Shown here: positions 33,594-46,249 of the stretch, in pieces | Numbering within the stretch: the stretch's first letter is position 1 | Layout: each line of letters begins with the position of its first letter | NCBI RefSeq assembly: GCF_020509005.1 | Contig: NC_063017.1 | Span: forward strand, 2,170,001-2,234,000 | DNA: 64,000 bases | Direction of reading: 5' to 3' | Source: Fulvia fulva | Lineage: Eukaryota; Ascomycota; Dothideomycetes; Mycosphaerellales; Mycosphaerellaceae | The notes under the pieces: generated by a model | What the model was told of the DNA's origin: nothing | Database searches by the model: none | Seen by the model: only the letters and a program-made list of their open reading frames with translations | Translations under genes and position numbers: made by a program

Positions 33594-35591
33594 ATGGGAG
33601 ACCGACAGAGTGACCGGGGAACACCCGCCCCCAGTGAAGCAAGCAGAGCCCGACGACCTCAGACCGCGAACGATGCTATCAATGCCTTGGCTACTCATAC
33701 AGGCAACGACACCCTCAAGATTGGCAAGCCAGATTTCTACTATGGCGACCGAGACAAGTTCGACACTTGGGTTGCTCAGATGGACATGTACTTCTTGTTC
33801 AACTCCATGGCTGAGAACCTCAAGCCTGTCTTTGCCACTACCTTTCTTCGAGGACGAGCACAGCATTGGGTCAAACCATTCCTTAGGAAGTACCTGGACA
33901 GCAATGGAGAAGATAATGCCGACGGAGTCTTCAAGTCTTACAATCATCTCAAGCATGCTATGAAGAGCGTCTTTGGGGTCTCCAACGAGATTGCCACTGC
34001 CGTTCGTGTAATTCAGCACTTGACTCAGAAGACATCCACCGCCGAATACGCTGCCAAATTCCAGGAGTACGCACAACTTACCGATTGGGACGACGAAGCA
34101 CTTCAGGTCATGTACCGACGAGGACTGAAGGAGCATGTCAAGGATGAGTTAATGAGGGACGGTCGGAGGATCGATGGCTTAGGCGACCTAGTCCAAGTCA
34201 CGATTGATCTTGACGACAAGCTCTACGAAAGAGCTATGGAACGACGATACGACTCCAAGGTATCCGGAAAGGCCGGATACACACCAGGCTACGACAACCA
34301 TAACAAAGGCTTCAACGACAACTACAACCACAAGCCTAACAACAAACCATATTACGGACCTCAACCAATGGAGCTCGACGTTACCGAAAAAGGTCGCAAG
34401 ATCAGGAACAGCAAGGGGAAAGGAAGACCCCCGAGTTCAGGAAGAGAAACACGAACCTGCTATGGATGTGGCAAACCTGGCCACCTAGCAAGGGACTGCC
34501 GCGGTAAGAATATGGTGCGCCGCGAACAGTTCAACATGATGCAACCCCGAACTAGTAAATCTGAGAGCAGTGTTGGATCTCCGGGAGATACCGACTATAC
34601 TCAGAGAGTGGAGGAGAGAGCTAGCAACAGAAGCACGAAGCCTCTCCTGGACCCCTCACAAGGACGAGGAGGATACCATGGGCAGCGAATGGAGGTCATT
34701 CCATTCGGACTGCAGAACCGACCACAACAGTTCAACATGATGGCACGAAGAGTCGATTACGAGATCGAATCCGAATCTCGAAATGGTCATGGAAGCCTTC
34801 ATTGGCGATTCTGTTACCAAGACTCGTGTCAAGTTCACTACTCCGCAAAGGCTGGAGCAGGGTATTGGCCTCAGCAACCGCGAGGAACCCTGGGAGCGAC
34901 GCATAGGCAAGACGCTACGCTCCGAGAAGTGGACATCGACGAATCCTGCTTCGACGACGACGACAAGGAAAACCAGGACCCAGGATGGAATGGATCGTGG
35001 TCACCGGAACCACAAGAACGTCAAGAAACCACCGGGCTGGATACGATCGAAGAAGACCAGGATCCGGAAGAATCAAGCCAAGAAGATTCCTCCGAAGGAG
35101 AAGAGAGCGACACTGACGACGACAACGAACAGTTGACCTTCACGATTGATGCACCTAAGAAGCTATTCGACATGATCGTACATCTACAGAGAAGGCATGA
35201 AGAATTCCTACCGAAAATATCGGGACGGCGAATGCTACACCCAATTGAGTTCGACAAGACCCTCGACACGCTACGGGCAGTGGTATGGACATACCCAGCT
35301 GTGAGCGTCACCGAGAACCTAGCAACAGCTGTCATCGAGAGACCACCGATAGGAAGCCATATGATAGGACCAGGATACCTTACACCGTCAGGAACATTCG
35401 TATCGAACGAATTACGACACGCCGTACAACACGTACGATCTCTCTACTCAGAAACGCAGAAGATCCAGGAACGTCACCGACTACAGGTGTGGACACAGAA
35501 AGGCTCGCGCCAGGTTCAAGCGGAGGCCTCGAGACACGAAGCACGACGTTCCACATACGAACAGGGAAAAGGATCGACTCCTCAGGAATGA
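33594..35591 (+). CDS. gag: Gypsy-C Gag polyprotein
   Basis: 665 residues from ATG 33594 to TGA 35589-35591. It forms the capsid of the intracellular virus-like particle and binds the genomic RNA. The N-terminal 200 residues carry a Gypsy capsid-type helical domain (for example [18 protein letters not shown] and [20 protein letters not shown]). A CCHC zinc knuckle, [14 protein letters not shown], is at about residues 288-301. A long polar, strongly acidic tail follows ([13 protein letters not shown] and later acidic runs), longer than in typical Gag. No stop interrupts it. The stop overlaps the pol start as ATGA, suggesting termination-reinitiation; a -1 shift is the alternative. Confidence 0.93.
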   Translation: MGDRQSDRGTPAPSEASRARRPQTANDAINALATHTGNDTLKIGKPDFYYGDRDKFDTWVAQMDMYFLFNSMAENLKPVFATTFLRGRAQHWVKPFLRKYLDSNGEDNADGVFKSYNHLKHAMKSVFGVSNEIATAVRVIQHLTQKTSTAEYAAKFQEYAQLTDWDDEALQVMYRRGLKEHVKDELMRDGRRIDGLGDLVQVTIDLDDKLYERAMERRYDSKVSGKAGYTPGYDNHNKGFNDNYNHKPNNKPYYGPQPMELDVTEKGRKIRNSKGKGRPPSSGRETRTCYGCGKPGHLARDCRGKNMVRREQFNMMQPRTSKSESSVGSPGDTDYTQRVEERASNRSTKPLLDPSQGRGGYHGQRMEVIPFGLQNRPQQFNMMARRVDYEIESESRNGHGSLHWRFCYQDSCQVHYSAKAGAGYWPQQPRGTLGATHRQDATLREVDIDESCFDDDDKENQDPGWNGSWSPEPQERQETTGLDTIEEDQDPEESSQEDSSEGEESDTDDDNEQLTFTIDAPKKLFDMIVHLQRRHEEFLPKISGRRMLHPIEFDKTLDTLRAVVWTYPAVSVTENLATAVIERPPIGSHMIGPGYLTPSGTFVSNELRHAVQHVRSLYSETQKIQERHRLQVWTQKGSRQVQAEASRHEARRSTYEQGKGSTPQE

Positions 35592-38500
35592 GCGACCGAA
35601 AGGAGTTATGCAACACAGAAAAGGCTCAAGCATCGACTACAGTGTTTCGAACGAAGATTATCGTCAATGGGCATCGGACATATGCCATGATAGATTCCGG
35701 AGCGAGCGGGAACTTCGCCTCCGAATCATTTGTCAAACGACACGGGCTAGCTACCCGCAGAAAGAAAGAGGGTTATGAATTGATCGCGGTAGACGGATCA
35801 TCCTTACCCAGTGTGGAGCGCGAGACGATACCGCTACCACTTGCAATCCAACAGCACCACGAGGAAATTACCCTGGATGTCACTGACATGGCCAGTCATG
35901 ACATTGTACTCGGTACACCTTGGTTGAGAAAGCACAACCCAGTAATCGACTGGAGAACAGGAGTACTCAGATTTGAACAATGCGATTGCGTTATCGCTAT
36001 TGAACCTACGCAGCGGCAGCGTTCGCTGGTGGATGAGGTAAGACAGCTAAACAGGATACAGCTTGCACCGACCAGAAGGACAGAAGAACCACCTTCGACT
36101 GGGATAGACACCGACTTGGGGCAGTTGGGTCACGAGATCACCAGAACGGATGGAAGTAACACACCATCGAAGATGACTGGAAAATCGGAGCCAGACATCC
36201 CTCAGGAATATCGCAGATGGTCACGACTATTCCGAGAAGAGGAAGGCAAGAACGCCTTACCTAAACACGCACCATGGGATCACAAGATAAACATTCAGCC
36301 AGGAAAAGAGCCTCCATGGGGACCCCTATACCAAATGTCCGAGAAAGAGCTCCAAACCTTACGAGAATGGCTGAAGGAGAAGCTGGCCAAAGGATGGATA
36401 CGACGATCCACCTCGAGCGCAGGAACTCCATGCATGTTCGTTCCAAAACCGAACGGGAAACTACGACTCGTACAAGACTACCGAAAGTTGAACGAGATCA
36501 CAATCAAGAACCGATATCCGCTACCCAACATCGAAGAAGCACAAGACAGATTAACCGGATCGGACTGGTACACGAAGATTGACCTACGAGATGCCTTCTA
36601 CGCGATACGAATGGCAGCTGGAGAAGAATGGAAAACCGCCTTCAGAACAAGATATGGACTCTACGAGTTCTTGGTCATGCCTATGGGACTGACCAACGCA
36701 CCCGCATCCTGCCAGGACCTTGTCAACGAAACGCTTAGAGACCTGCTCGACGTGTGCGTCATTGCGTACATGGACGATATACTGGTCTACACAAAAGGAT
36801 CCCTCCAGGAGCACACCAAGCAAGTTCAGGACGTCTTCGAACGACTCACCAGAGCCGGGTTCAAGACGGCACCCGAGAAATGCGAGTTCCACAAGAAGCA
36901 AGTCAAGTTTTTAGGCTTCATCATCAGCACAACAGGAATCACCATCGATCCTGCGAAAACACAGTCAATCAGAGAATGGCCAGAACCAAAGACAGTCAAG
37001 GAAGTACAATCGTTCCTTGGACTCGCCAACTACAACCGGAAATTCATCAAGGACTACTCAAAGACAGCAACACCAATGACGATGCTTACAAGAAAAGACG
37101 TCAGCTGGAAATGGGGAAAGGAACAACATGAAGCGTTCACGAAACTCAAGGAACAATGCGCTTCAGCCCCAACGCTTCGACTATTCGATGGTAGTAAGGA
37201 AGTCCACATCGAGACCGACGCGTCCGATATGGCAATAGGCGCATGTCTTACACAGACACACGAGGGGAAACGACACCCAGTGGCCTATTATTCCCGAAAA
37301 ATGACCACAGCGGAACAGAACTACGACATCCATGACAAAGAGCTTCTAGCCATTGTTGCTGCCATGCAACATTGGAGAGTGTACGTCGAGGGCCCACCGA
37401 AGTTAACGATTCTTTCAGACCACAAGAATCTTACGTACTTCACGACGACGAAAGAACTTACCCGAAGACAAGCCCGCTGGTCGGAGCTGCTAGGACAGTA
37501 CAAGTTTGAAATCAAATACACTCCAGGAACAGAGAATGGCCGCGCAGACGCGTTGAGCCGACGAAGCGACTACATGGAAGGAAAAGAACCAGTGCAACAC
37601 AAGATACTTAAGACGAACCCCGATGGAAGTCTTAGTGCCAACACGAAAGAGTTCAACAACATCGTACAGATCCTAGGCGACAAGGAAGAACAGTTCCCTA
37701 TATCGCAAGGAAAATACCAAGTACCGAAGGACCGAGAAGAAGAGTGTATACAACAACATCACGACGAGCCAACTTATGGACACCCTGGAACTACGAAGAC
37801 GGTTGACCTTATACAACGTAGCTTCTCATTCCCACAAATGAGACAAAAAGTATTACGCTACATTAAGCAATGCGTACACTGCCAACAAAACAAAGCTGCG
37901 AGACACGCCAAGTACGGTCACCTACAGTTCAGGACACCACCGACGAAACCATGGGACGAAGTTACAATGGACTTTATTACAAAGCTCCCATTGTCGAAAG
38001 ACCAAGTCACAAAACAAACGTACGACATGATACTGGTCATGGTCGACAGACTCACAAAATATGCACACTTCATTCCTGCATCGGAGACATATACAGCAGA
38101 GCAGCTCGGATACCTCGTACTAGACAGATTGATCCGATACCACGGATTCCCGGAAACATTCATCACGGACAGAGATAAGCTCTTCACGTCCAACTACTGG
38201 AAAACACTTATGGGAACGATCGGGATCAAGCACAAGTTGTCAACAGCATATCATCCAGAGACCGATGGACAAACAGAAAGAACGAACCAAACGCTGGAAC
38301 AATACCTAAGACACTACATTAACTACGCACAAGACAACTGGGTTTCACTACTGCCAGTGGCGCAGATTGCACTAAACAACCACAAATCAGAGACAACTTC
38401 AACGACGCCATTCTATGCGAACTTTGGCAAAGATCCTAACCTGTTCGGAACACCTGGATCTCACCCACAAGCCGAGAGAGCAATCGTGACGACGGAGACT

Positions 38501-39076
38501 CTCAAGGAGGTGCACAAAGAAGCACGCAAAGCGATCGAAGATGCACAACAAAAATTGTCTCAGCAACGGCAAAACCAAAGAAAAATGGCACCTCTACTAA
38601 AAAAGGGGGATAAGGTCTATCTCCTCACAAAAAACCTGAGAACGAGAAGACAGACCAAGAAGCTGGATCATGTTAAGGTCGGACCATTTTTCATCGATAA
38701 AGTCGTAGGACCAGTCAACTACCGGTTACGACTACCACCTGACGCCAAAATCCATCCAGTCTTCCACATCTCCAAGCTGGAACCCGCAGACGCCAAAACA
38801 CCTTGCCAAGAAAGCTTCCATTTCGAGCCGGAAGCAGAAGACGAATTCGAAGTCGAAAGAATCCTAGACAAGAAGGGTCAGAAATACCTTGTCAAATGGA
38901 AAGGATACGACGAATCAGAAAATACCTGGGAGCCAGAAGAAAACCTCACGAACTGCTGCCAGCTCCTGCGACACTTCCGCCAGGATCAACAAATAAAGAA
39001 GGATCGAACCGGAGGGTCCCAGAGACGCCAGCAAAGAAATCTGAGGAATCCAGGGACGGGTCGTTTGCCCAAGTAA
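35588..39076 (+). CDS. pol: Gypsy-C Pol polyprotein with C-terminal chromodomain
   Basis: About 1,162 residues from ATG 35588-35590; the frame is open upstream to 35285, but that part overlaps gag and looks like shadow. Order of domains: aspartic protease ([10 protein letters not shown], about residue 34), RT ([15 protein letters not shown] and YMDDILVY at about 394), RNase H ([13 protein letters not shown], about 541), integrase with zinc finger (H-H then CVHCQQNK, about 723-765) and DDE core ([27 protein letters not shown]). A chromodomain closes it (about 1085-1132: [27 protein letters not shown]). All catalytic residues that I can check are present, so the protein is probably functional. 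The chromodomain makes it a chromovirus that likely targets heterochromatin, in keeping with this nest. Confidence 0.95.
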   Translation: MSDRKELCNTEKAQASTTVFRTKIIVNGHRTYAMIDSGASGNFASESFVKRHGLATRRKKEGYELIAVDGSSLPSVERETIPLPLAIQQHHEEITLDVTDMASHDIVLGTPWLRKHNPVIDWRTGVLRFEQCDCVIAIEPTQRQRSLVDEVRQLNRIQLAPTRRTEEPPSTGIDTDLGQLGHEITRTDGSNTPSKMTGKSEPDIPQEYRRWSRLFREEEGKNALPKHAPWDHKINIQPGKEPPWGPLYQMSEKELQTLREWLKEKLAKGWIRRSTSSAGTPCMFVPKPNGKLRLVQDYRKLNEITIKNRYPLPNIEEAQDRLTGSDWYTKIDLRDAFYAIRMAAGEEWKTAFRTRYGLYEFLVMPMGLTNAPASCQDLVNETLRDLLDVCVIAYMDDILVYTKGSLQEHTKQVQDVFERLTRAGFKTAPEKCEFHKKQVKFLGFIISTTGITIDPAKTQSIREWPEPKTVKEVQSFLGLANYNRKFIKDYSKTATPMTMLTRKDVSWKWGKEQHEAFTKLKEQCASAPTLRLFDGSKEVHIETDASDMAIGACLTQTHEGKRHPVAYYSRKMTTAEQNYDIHDKELLAIVAAMQHWRVYVEGPPKLTILSDHKNLTYFTTTKELTRRQARWSELLGQYKFEIKYTPGTENGRADALSRRSDYMEGKEPVQHKILKTNPDGSLSANTKEFNNIVQILGDKEEQFPISQGKYQVPKDREEECIQQHHDEPTYGHPGTTKTVDLIQRSFSFPQMRQKVLRYIKQCVHCQQNKAARHAKYGHLQFRTPPTKPWDEVTMDFITKLPLSKDQVTKQTYDMILVMVDRLTKYAHFIPASETYTAEQLGYLVLDRLIRYHGFPETFITDRDKLFTSNYWKTLMGTIGIKHKLSTAYHPETDGQTERTNQTLEQYLRHYINYAQDNWVSLLPVAQIALNNHKSETTSTTPFYANFGKDPNLFGTPGSHPQAERAIVTTETLKEVHKEARKAIEDAQQKLSQQRQNQRKMAPLLKKGDKVYLLTKNLRTRRQTKKLDHVKVGPFFIDKVVGPVNYRLRLPPDAKIHPVFHISKLEPADAKTPCQESFHFEPEAEDEFEVERILDKKGQKYLVKWKGYDESENTWEPEENLTNCCQLLRHFRQDQQIKKDRTGGSQRRQQRNLRNPGTGRLPK

Positions 39077-39590
39077 ATGGAGACAAAGCAAGCTCGGGAC
39101 CCAGGGAAGCTACCCCCTCCGGAAGAGATGATAACGAGCGCTCCTCAGCCTCCGCCTCCAGAGCGTTGGCCTCCGCAACCGACACTGCATTATCCGCACG
39201 ACGATCCAACAGCTCCAGCTGTTTCGCCAGCCGCTCCTCCTTCGCTAAAGCCGTTGATGTGGCCTCGCGAGCCCGCGCGACGATCTCGCGCTCCCGATCC
39301 ATCGCAGCGGCAGAAGCCAGACGCGCATCTTGAATTTGGGACAGCAGCTTTGCGCGCTCCTTGCTCAACCTCTCCCATTCCGACGCAGTGATCTTAATGT
39401 CACAACCCTTCAACCCGTGGATGTTGCACTCGCTGCAGCGACCTGATCTTACGTGCACCTTGCACACCCGACCTAGACGACGACAATTCGAGCATGCCCG
39501 AGGCATGATTTCGCCGTTCGCGCGAATAAAAATTCCAAGACGCTTGCGATCGTCGGAGGAAGAGCGTTTTGAAGAGGACGCCTTTGGCAT
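38946..39590 (-). CDS. Antisense ORF in Gypsy-C: Zn(II)2Cys6-like cluster plus coiled coil
   Basis: 214 residues on the strand opposite to gag and pol, from ATG 39588-39590. The frame is open to 39752 but has no earlier ATG. Residues 33-63 carry six cysteines (C33, C36, C43, C52, C55, C63), spaced 2-6-8-2-7, which fits the fungal Zn(II)2Cys6 DNA-binding consensus Cx2Cx6Cx5-12Cx2Cx6-8C. A basic N-terminus ([16 protein letters not shown]) precedes it. Residues about 70-150 are Ala/Glu/Arg-rich and probably coiled coil, as a dimerisation region would be. The tail is acidic and serine/glycine-rich. It overlaps the pol 3' end by 131 bp tail to tail and begins 97 bp from the 3' LTR, which might supply an antisense promoter. 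Function is not known; it could be a regulator of the element or a captured host gene. Confidence 0.65.
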   Translation of the reverse strand: MPKASSSKRSSSDDRKRLGIFIRANGEIMPRACSNCRRLGRVCKVHVRSGRCSECNIHGLKGCDIKITASEWERLSKERAKLLSQIQDARLASAAAMDREREIVARAREATSTALAKEERLAKQLELLDRRADNAVSVAEANALEAEAEERSLSSLPEGVASLGPELALSPFTWANDPSLDSSDFFAGVSGTLRFDPSLFVDPGGSVAGAGSSS

Positions 39591-39673
39591 GGCGAAGGAG
39601 AAGAAACGGTCATAACGACCTACGAATAGAAGGGACCCCGCAAGCTTATGATTAGCTCGGGACGAGCTAGACT

Positions 39674-39686
39674 GGAAGGGGGATGG
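39674..39686 (+). other. Gypsy-C polypurine tract
   Basis: ggaagggggatgg directly precedes the 3' LTR, the usual site for plus-strand primer generation. Confidence 0.85.
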
Positions 39687-40111
39687 TGTTACGGATCGAG
39701 TCGTCTGGACCCTACGAGCCAACCGATTTCGGATCACGTGGTGCCGAGCCAACTAGTGGGCACTCCCGCTGCAGCTCGCTCGCAGCGATTTCTACGCTCG
39801 GTACGCCTTCTAGAGAAAGCACAGAAATGATGGAAAGCAAAGAAAGCAATACCCCTGGGCATAAGGGGATCTCCTTTGTATTTAGGAACGCTGAGAATCC
39901 CTTATGGCTTCGAGGCGTTCAACTCACTGTTTAATATCACTGTTTGGAATACACCACAACACAACCTCTGCCTCACTGCTACTTGATCTCTGCGAGACAA
40001 GACAGCTACTGCTTCATCACCCTCCCTCAACTTCCCATCGGCCCGAGAACAAACCCGATTGAGCTTGGTCTTCTGATCTTGTGATATCATTAGGTTATAC
40101 CAAACCTAACA
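39687..40111 (+). repeat. Gypsy-C 3' LTR
   Basis: 425 bp; I find no difference from 33150-33574 on reading both. TSD aatat follows at 40112-40116. Confidence 0.95.
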
Positions 40112-40116
40112 AATAT

Positions 40117-43100
40117 AAGCTATAAGCTCGGAATTATTACTATATTAGGGTTCGAGGAGTCGTTTACGCTCTAGAATAACGGGATAAGTATTAACTAGCT
40201 CGGCGTAACGGAAGAATTTGTCGTCAATTATCTTATTAATGTTATCTTTAGGTTCCGTAAGCTCCTTAGCTATAGGTAGTTTACGAGATAGTATATCCGG
40301 TCCGGAGTACTTCTTCCTATTGATATGCCTTACTTTAAAGGTAAATAGCCGGATCTAAGTAACCTACCTTACTATTATAGAGTTTAGAATATCGGATACT
40401 AGCCGATTTAACTACTATACTAGCGTTTTAGTATTAACTTCGAGGATGAAGTCTACTCCTACGAGGTAGCGCTACACCTTCTTAAGGCCCTTTAGTACTC
40501 CAAGGCACTCCCGCTTTCCTATATTATACTTAGCCTCGTTTACGTTCTAGGTGCCGCTCTTATACCTTACTAGGTATCTTCGTCGAATATTATCTAGTAA
40601 CTCCTACGATATTATACAACCCTACCTAATACTACTCGCGTTAATAGAAACGAAGATCCTACTAGCTCCTAGGACGTAGGAGATAGTCACTAACGCTAGT
40701 GCTATTACTAAGAATCTTACTAGGTTCTCTTTCGAGAACTACTTATTCTTAGTCTAGACAAACTCGACGTCCTTTCTTAAAAGCTTATATATTAGCCGAG
40801 CGACGATTACAAACTAGGGGATCTAAATCCGGAAGTAGATATAGATCCTAATATAAACTCGAACGTCCTTTACGTACTTTAGAGTTAGCTAGTCTAAGAT
40901 CTTAGCTAGTACCTTAGGATCTAGATAGCGGCCGCTCGTGCTAGTAATATAGCCTACGATCTTTAGGGTCTTATATAGCCACTACGACTTCTCCTCTACG
41001 ACTACCGCTCCGGCCCTCTCTTAGTCCGTAAGAATAAGATTAAGAAATATAATATATTCTACGACCTATCGTTAAAGGCTAGGCTCTACCTTAGCCTTAC
41101 TATAATCCTTAGTAGGACCTTTTACGCCGATATCGTTAAGAAATAGTTTTGCTCGGTAAGAAATATAGTCTATTAACACCTTAGTTACTACCCGTACGAA
41201 CTAAGTAACTGAGTTCGTCGTAACCTATAGTAACGCTATATACCGTATAAGCCTAGGAGGCGTTATAAAGGCCGTTAAGTCTCGGCTGCTTTCGTTAAGC
41301 GTAATCTAGTCGTACCCCAAAAACAAGTCTACTAAAGAGGCTACTCTAGACCTAGTAAAGTCTTCCGAGAACCCGTCCGTGTCTAGGGGAATATTCGTAT
41401 CCCTTATTGTTACCTCGTTTAAGAGTATAGCGGAGTTAATCAACCTATATAGTATAGCTTTGCTGTTTAGCTTGACCTTCTTCGCTACTAAGAACTAAGT
41501 ATTCGTATAAGTACCTTGACTATACTTAAGAATTCTATTCTTAATTTAAGCGCGGATTATCTATTCTATAATCGCTCGTAAGCTTAGGTATAACCGAATG
41601 TTCCGCGCCTACTACGGTTTATACGCAATCGTTATAATCTTCTAAGGAGGCATAACATTATATCTGATCTACCGTATATAGCTAAAATCCTACGCTAGGA
41701 CACCTTCTCGGTTAAAGAGCATTTTATTTAACATTTGTCTTTCCTTAGCCGAGAGAGCGATACTAACCTTAATACTAGCGAGCCTTTTAGGTATAATCCT
41801 TAAGCCGCGCTCGATACTAGAGAACTTTTTAATAAGATACCTCCTATCGAACGGGCCTTACCCTACTAGTATTAGAGATTCCTAGTAAAGGGCCTTCCGC
41901 TTCTAATCTATATTACTATCTACTTTCGACTAAGGCCTCTCGTAAACGCTCGTATTAATAGGTCTTTTCTTATTAGCTTTACGCTTATATATAGTAAATA
42001 TATACGGTATCCTAATACCGGGTCTATATAACCCTACGTCTCGTTTCTAAGCCTACCTATTAATCTAGCCCCATTTCAGGATCTCCGTATACTAGTCGCC
42101 CTATATAGAGTACATATTTATAATGAGCTACTCTCCTAGAGCGTTAGTAGTCACCTTAGCGCTTAAGTATTAGCGGTTCCCGAGTAGTCCTAGCAATTTC
42201 TTCGAATATAGGCTAAGGTCGAGAACATTTTCTCTTTATTATAATACGGAGCCGCGGTAGTTCTTAAAGTAGTCGAAGATAGTCGTGTCTATAGGCTTGA
42301 GTTTTAGCTTCGTTATACCTTCTTATCGATATCGATACGCCGTATTATTAGAACACTCCGCCCCTAATATATTTACTAAGGTCTCCCCGACTAGACTCGA
42401 AAAGCGGACTTGTTTTAAAACTAGACTTCTGATACTTATAGCGGGTTAACTACCGTAAATTAACCCGCGTTTGTATTCTTCGAGGACTATAGAAGTTCTT
42501 AAAGAGTTTTGTACTTATTAGTACCTATAATAGCCGTGAATATTATACTTTTACCTTTCCTACTAGCGATTGTTCCCTCCTATAATCTATTGTCGTAGTT
42601 ACGGCCTATTAGTCGTACCTTCCTATACTAAGGGCGGCTAAGGATCGTAGGCGAATCTAGATTAGCGGAGACAAACATGTCGATCTAGTAGTATATACTA
42701 AATACCTAAGTATTAAGCTTTGAAATTACCCCCTTAAACTTCGCTCTTCTACCCGCTCCTTAAAAGGACAAGTAGGCGCTAGGTACGATAGGCAAGCCAA
42801 ACTTATATACTATCCTCGGGCTAATAATATTGACTTTAGATCCCTCGCTAAGTAGGGCTCGAGTCTAATCTTTACTAGTCCTAAGCTTAGTAACTACCTA
42901 AGGGCTAGGTACTATTATAAAATCGTCTAGTATACTAGAGAGAGCGATCTTTTTAATGTTCTCGTATAACTCGGCGGTAGGGACAGTATCCTTACTATAT
43001 AACATCGTTAAGAACACACCTATAAAGCGAGCTTAATAATCATCCCGAAAGACTTCTTTATTAGCCTCTTCTTCCTCGTCTTTATAGGTAGCGATATGAC

Positions 43101-45560
43101 TCGTACGGACTTTAGTCCCTTCTTAGCTAGCTAACTTACGGACGGTAGTAAGCTTAGACTATAGATTAGGGGTATTTACTACTCTCCTAAACAAGGTAGT
43201 CTTAAACTAGCGACTATACCGAAACTAGTCCCGGGCATTAACGTTTAGAAACGTAGTCTAAAGGATTTGATCAATCTAATAGGTCACTCCCTCCTCCTTA
43301 CTAACGGGCCTATCTCTAGTACCGTACTATCGGACGTAGTTATTAACCCTTATCGTCTTTGTATTCTATAGCCGTTTACGCTATACGAATAGGGTATTAA
43401 TAGGCCCTACCGGCTATTCCGAAGGCGTAGGCCTTAACTTAGCTCGAGGCTTAGGTGCCCTTCTTCTAAGAGTCTCCCCTAACGCTACCGTTAACTAGCT
43501 TCTACTAGCCCTAGAACCGGCGTCTCTGATTATCTCTACCTTCTACTAACCGAGTTCTTCCTACCGGATCTCCTCTTCGAGTTCTTATCGTATAGCTTTA
43601 GCGGCCTCGGCTCGTACTCTTAATACCTATATACTAGACCTAGTTCGAGGACTCGGGTTCTTTATAATTCCTACTAGAGCTTTGCCTCGAGATTTGTTAC
43701 TCTAGATTAGGTAGGCTTTAACCTTAACCTCGTCGTAGTTTATAATCCTACACCATTATAGAGCCGGTTCTTCTTCTTCCTTAAACTAGATCTAGTAACT
43801 ACTAGCGGCCGTCGGTTACTACCTAGATCTAGCATCTTAAGGGCCGTATTCTATAAGGAATCGGTTATTAGGTAGAGGTTTAGAGTAGTTAGGAAGCTTT
43901 ACGCTTAAGACACTAGTATAATCTCGACCTATCTATTGTTTCCAAAGCGTAGGGATTTTTATGTCCTTATTAAATAGAATCGGGTCATAGTGTTCCTTAA
44001 GCTACGGAAGTATATAAAGGAGCTTAGGTTTACTATAGTCCCGTCGGAAGTTAAACTTAGGGGGATTTAGATCGGTCTTCTTTCCTAGGTACTACTAGTT
44101 ATTTGTCGCTAAAAAGACATACCCTTATAAGATAAGGAATAGTATCGCGGGGTACCTATTAGCCTAATGTTCCGTACTACTATAGTTATAATAGTATCTA
44201 TTAAGCGCTTTAGACTACTCGCGGTTCTATAACTACGGGCGCTATATTAAGTAAACCTATAGTTTAGGTACGCGATCGGGGCTCTCTAGTTATATAGACC
44301 TTTAATTTTTACTAGGGTTAAAGGATCTAATCTCCGCCGCGCGACCTCGTTAGTAAGCCCGAATACTTATTTCTACTATTTTCTGAATAAGGTCATTGTC
44401 GATAGTAGCGGAAATAGCTAGTTTGTTAAGTATATTAATCTTAGGGATTAAGCGCGGTATCTGCTTTATAACTAACTAATAAAGCTACGGTAAAGCAAGT
44501 AGAAAGTCCGTATATACGGCCTTCTATCCTTCTTTACTATTAGCGATACTTATCGCCTCGTCTAGTATCTTTTAAAAGCGCCGAAACTTCTTAGGCTACT
44601 TTAGATAGAGCCTACATTTCTTATAAACTACCTTAGTAACTGACTCTAGAAGCCCCTAAAGTAGAAGACGGCTACGGGAGCTATTATCGAGGTCTTCGGG
44701 ATCAATTAGGTTACTAGAGGCTACGAAGAGACGGATAAACTCCTTTATATCCTATTCCTTAGGGCTTTTCCCTTTCTCGGCCCGGACTATCTCTTTAAGA
44801 TATTCTCGACTTCCTGATATCGAATAGGTATCAAATCTCGAAAATTTAGCTAAGAAGGACCTCCTAAAGGTGCTTCGCCTTACTTACTATCCCTCTAACC
44901 TTATTACTAAACGTCGGATAGTAGTCTCGTAGTTACGCTCGAAGCGACCCTAGAAGTTGTCTTTCTTAATTAATAGCCTTAGTAGATACTAGTATATAAG
45001 ATTATTGAACCTCTCCTAGAATTTAGTAGCGTTCCTACTATTAAAGAAGGGGTTTTCCGGACTCCCTAGAGCTAGGAAGCGAGGTCCTACATTTTCTATA
45101 GTAATAGTAAGACGGCTAAACAAGGCTACTATTGCATCCGGACTATAGGGCATTCCTAACGTTATAGTGCCCTTATTTAAGTCATTCTCCTCTTAGTCAT
45201 TTCGCCGTACTCTTTCCTTACCCTTATTAGAGCCTAAAGCCTCCGGGGTATTGTCTTCGTCGCTATCCGAGTCTTCTATCCCTTCTAGGATTATAGCCTC
45301 CCTATAAGGCCTATATACCTTTGCTAGACTTTCTAGTAACTCTTAGCTAGCTCTAATACTAGTAAACGACTCGAACCTCGATAAAGATATAACTAAAACT
45401 TATGACCTTATTTATAACCGTAACCTTACTCGTAACGTTATACTTGCTTTGCTTAATACTAAGAACCTTAACCTTAGGTGCCTTAATACCTTAAGATTTC
45501 GACTTCGAGTCGACCTTAACCTTAATTTTACTAAAATATACTAATAATACTACCGGGTAT
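40117..45560 (-). pseudogene. Gypsy-B gag, protease, RT and RNase H remnant
   Basis: Minus strand, read through RIP stops. The RT near 41000-41460 includes VDLFLGYD, LTAFITPPRL and, at the catalytic site near 41110-41155, RAKLFLNDIGVKGP, where FLDD has become FLND. RNase H near 40290-40640 gives AKYNIGKRECLGVLK, FILEVNTKTLV and HINRKKYSGPDILSRK. The upstream half (about 42500-45500) should be gag and protease and is too degraded for me to place motifs. The split with integrase at 33144 is due to Gypsy-C. Confidence 0.7.
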
Positions 45561-45575
45561 ATACTTGAACCCCCC

Positions 45576-45733
45576 TATAACGGTTTATAATCGTGTTAAT
45601 ATAAAGTAGCTAGGTACGTAGGAAAGAGGAGCGCGAGGTGCGCCGAGGTTATATATAGCTAAGGCGCGCTAGTGACGCGCGGTCACGTGACCTATATACT
45701 AGCTGACTATTTACTAGGCCTAGGGCCGTAACA
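45576..45733 (-). repeat. Gypsy-D 3' LTR
   Basis: 158 bp, tataacgg to ccgtaaca, matching 59359-59516 with RIP-type differences. It contains cacgtgac. A polypurine tract follows (45734-45746; minus strand AAAGGGGGGGTAG). Confidence 0.9.
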
Positions 45734-46249
45734 CTACCCCCCCTTTAAAATCGCGCTTAGTCCCTTAAGCTCGTATTATCGCTACTACGAAAGTAGTGTT
45801 ATCCTCTATATCGTCATTTCTACTACCTCTATTATCTATTCTATCCGCTATCGTGTCGTCGTTACTATCTCGGTCGGTATTATCGTGTCCTCCGCGGTAG
45901 CTAACCTAGCCTATATAAGTCGTAATTTCGTACTTACCGTAGCGATTTACGAACTCCGCGAAAGAGTTCGTTATAACTTCTATTACTTATATTAAGGAAG
46001 AGCTATAGTACCTATTACTAACTAATATTAGCGGTGTAGCTATAGTTACTAAGTTAAGGGAAGATTACTATTCGCGTTAACGCTTATCTTATACTTACCT
46101 ACTATCGGTCATCTATCTTGAAGTAGCCGCCTACGGGTCTTTACTTGTACTAGTCTTAGGCTCGTAGCTCTTAACCGGTAGTAGAGCTATAGGCACCTAC
46201 GTAATTAGTATACGTAGCCCTCCTATAGTTACTAGGTTAGACGTAGCTA

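Larger units (their letters stand above)
33150..40111 (+). mobile_element. Gypsy-C: intact, un-RIPped chromovirus with an antisense gene
   Basis: This 6,962-bp element has two 425-bp LTRs that look identical and a perfect TSD aatat (33145-33149 and 40112-40116). gag and pol are open over their whole length and overlap as ATGA. It inserted between the RNase H and integrase parts of RIP-mutated Gypsy-B. The polypurine tract ggaagggggatgg is at 39674-39686. Identical LTRs and lack of RIP mean insertion was recent. An extra minus-strand ORF lies between pol and the 3' LTR. Confidence 0.95.

Noticed and set aside
33558..34136. 192-codon antisense ORF in Gypsy-C gag
   Set aside because: It has no motif and lies entirely opposite gag coding; unlike the 38946-39590 ORF it lacks independent sequence and any cysteine cluster.
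35285..35587. Upstream part of the pol frame overlapping gag
   Set aside because: Low-complexity basic sequence without protease homology, best explained as a shadow of gag; protease begins after 35588.
33150..40111. Gypsy-C considered as a host gene cluster or endogenous virus
   Set aside because: LTRs, TSD, polypurine tract and gag-pol order show a standard LTR retrotransposon; no envelope-like gene is present.
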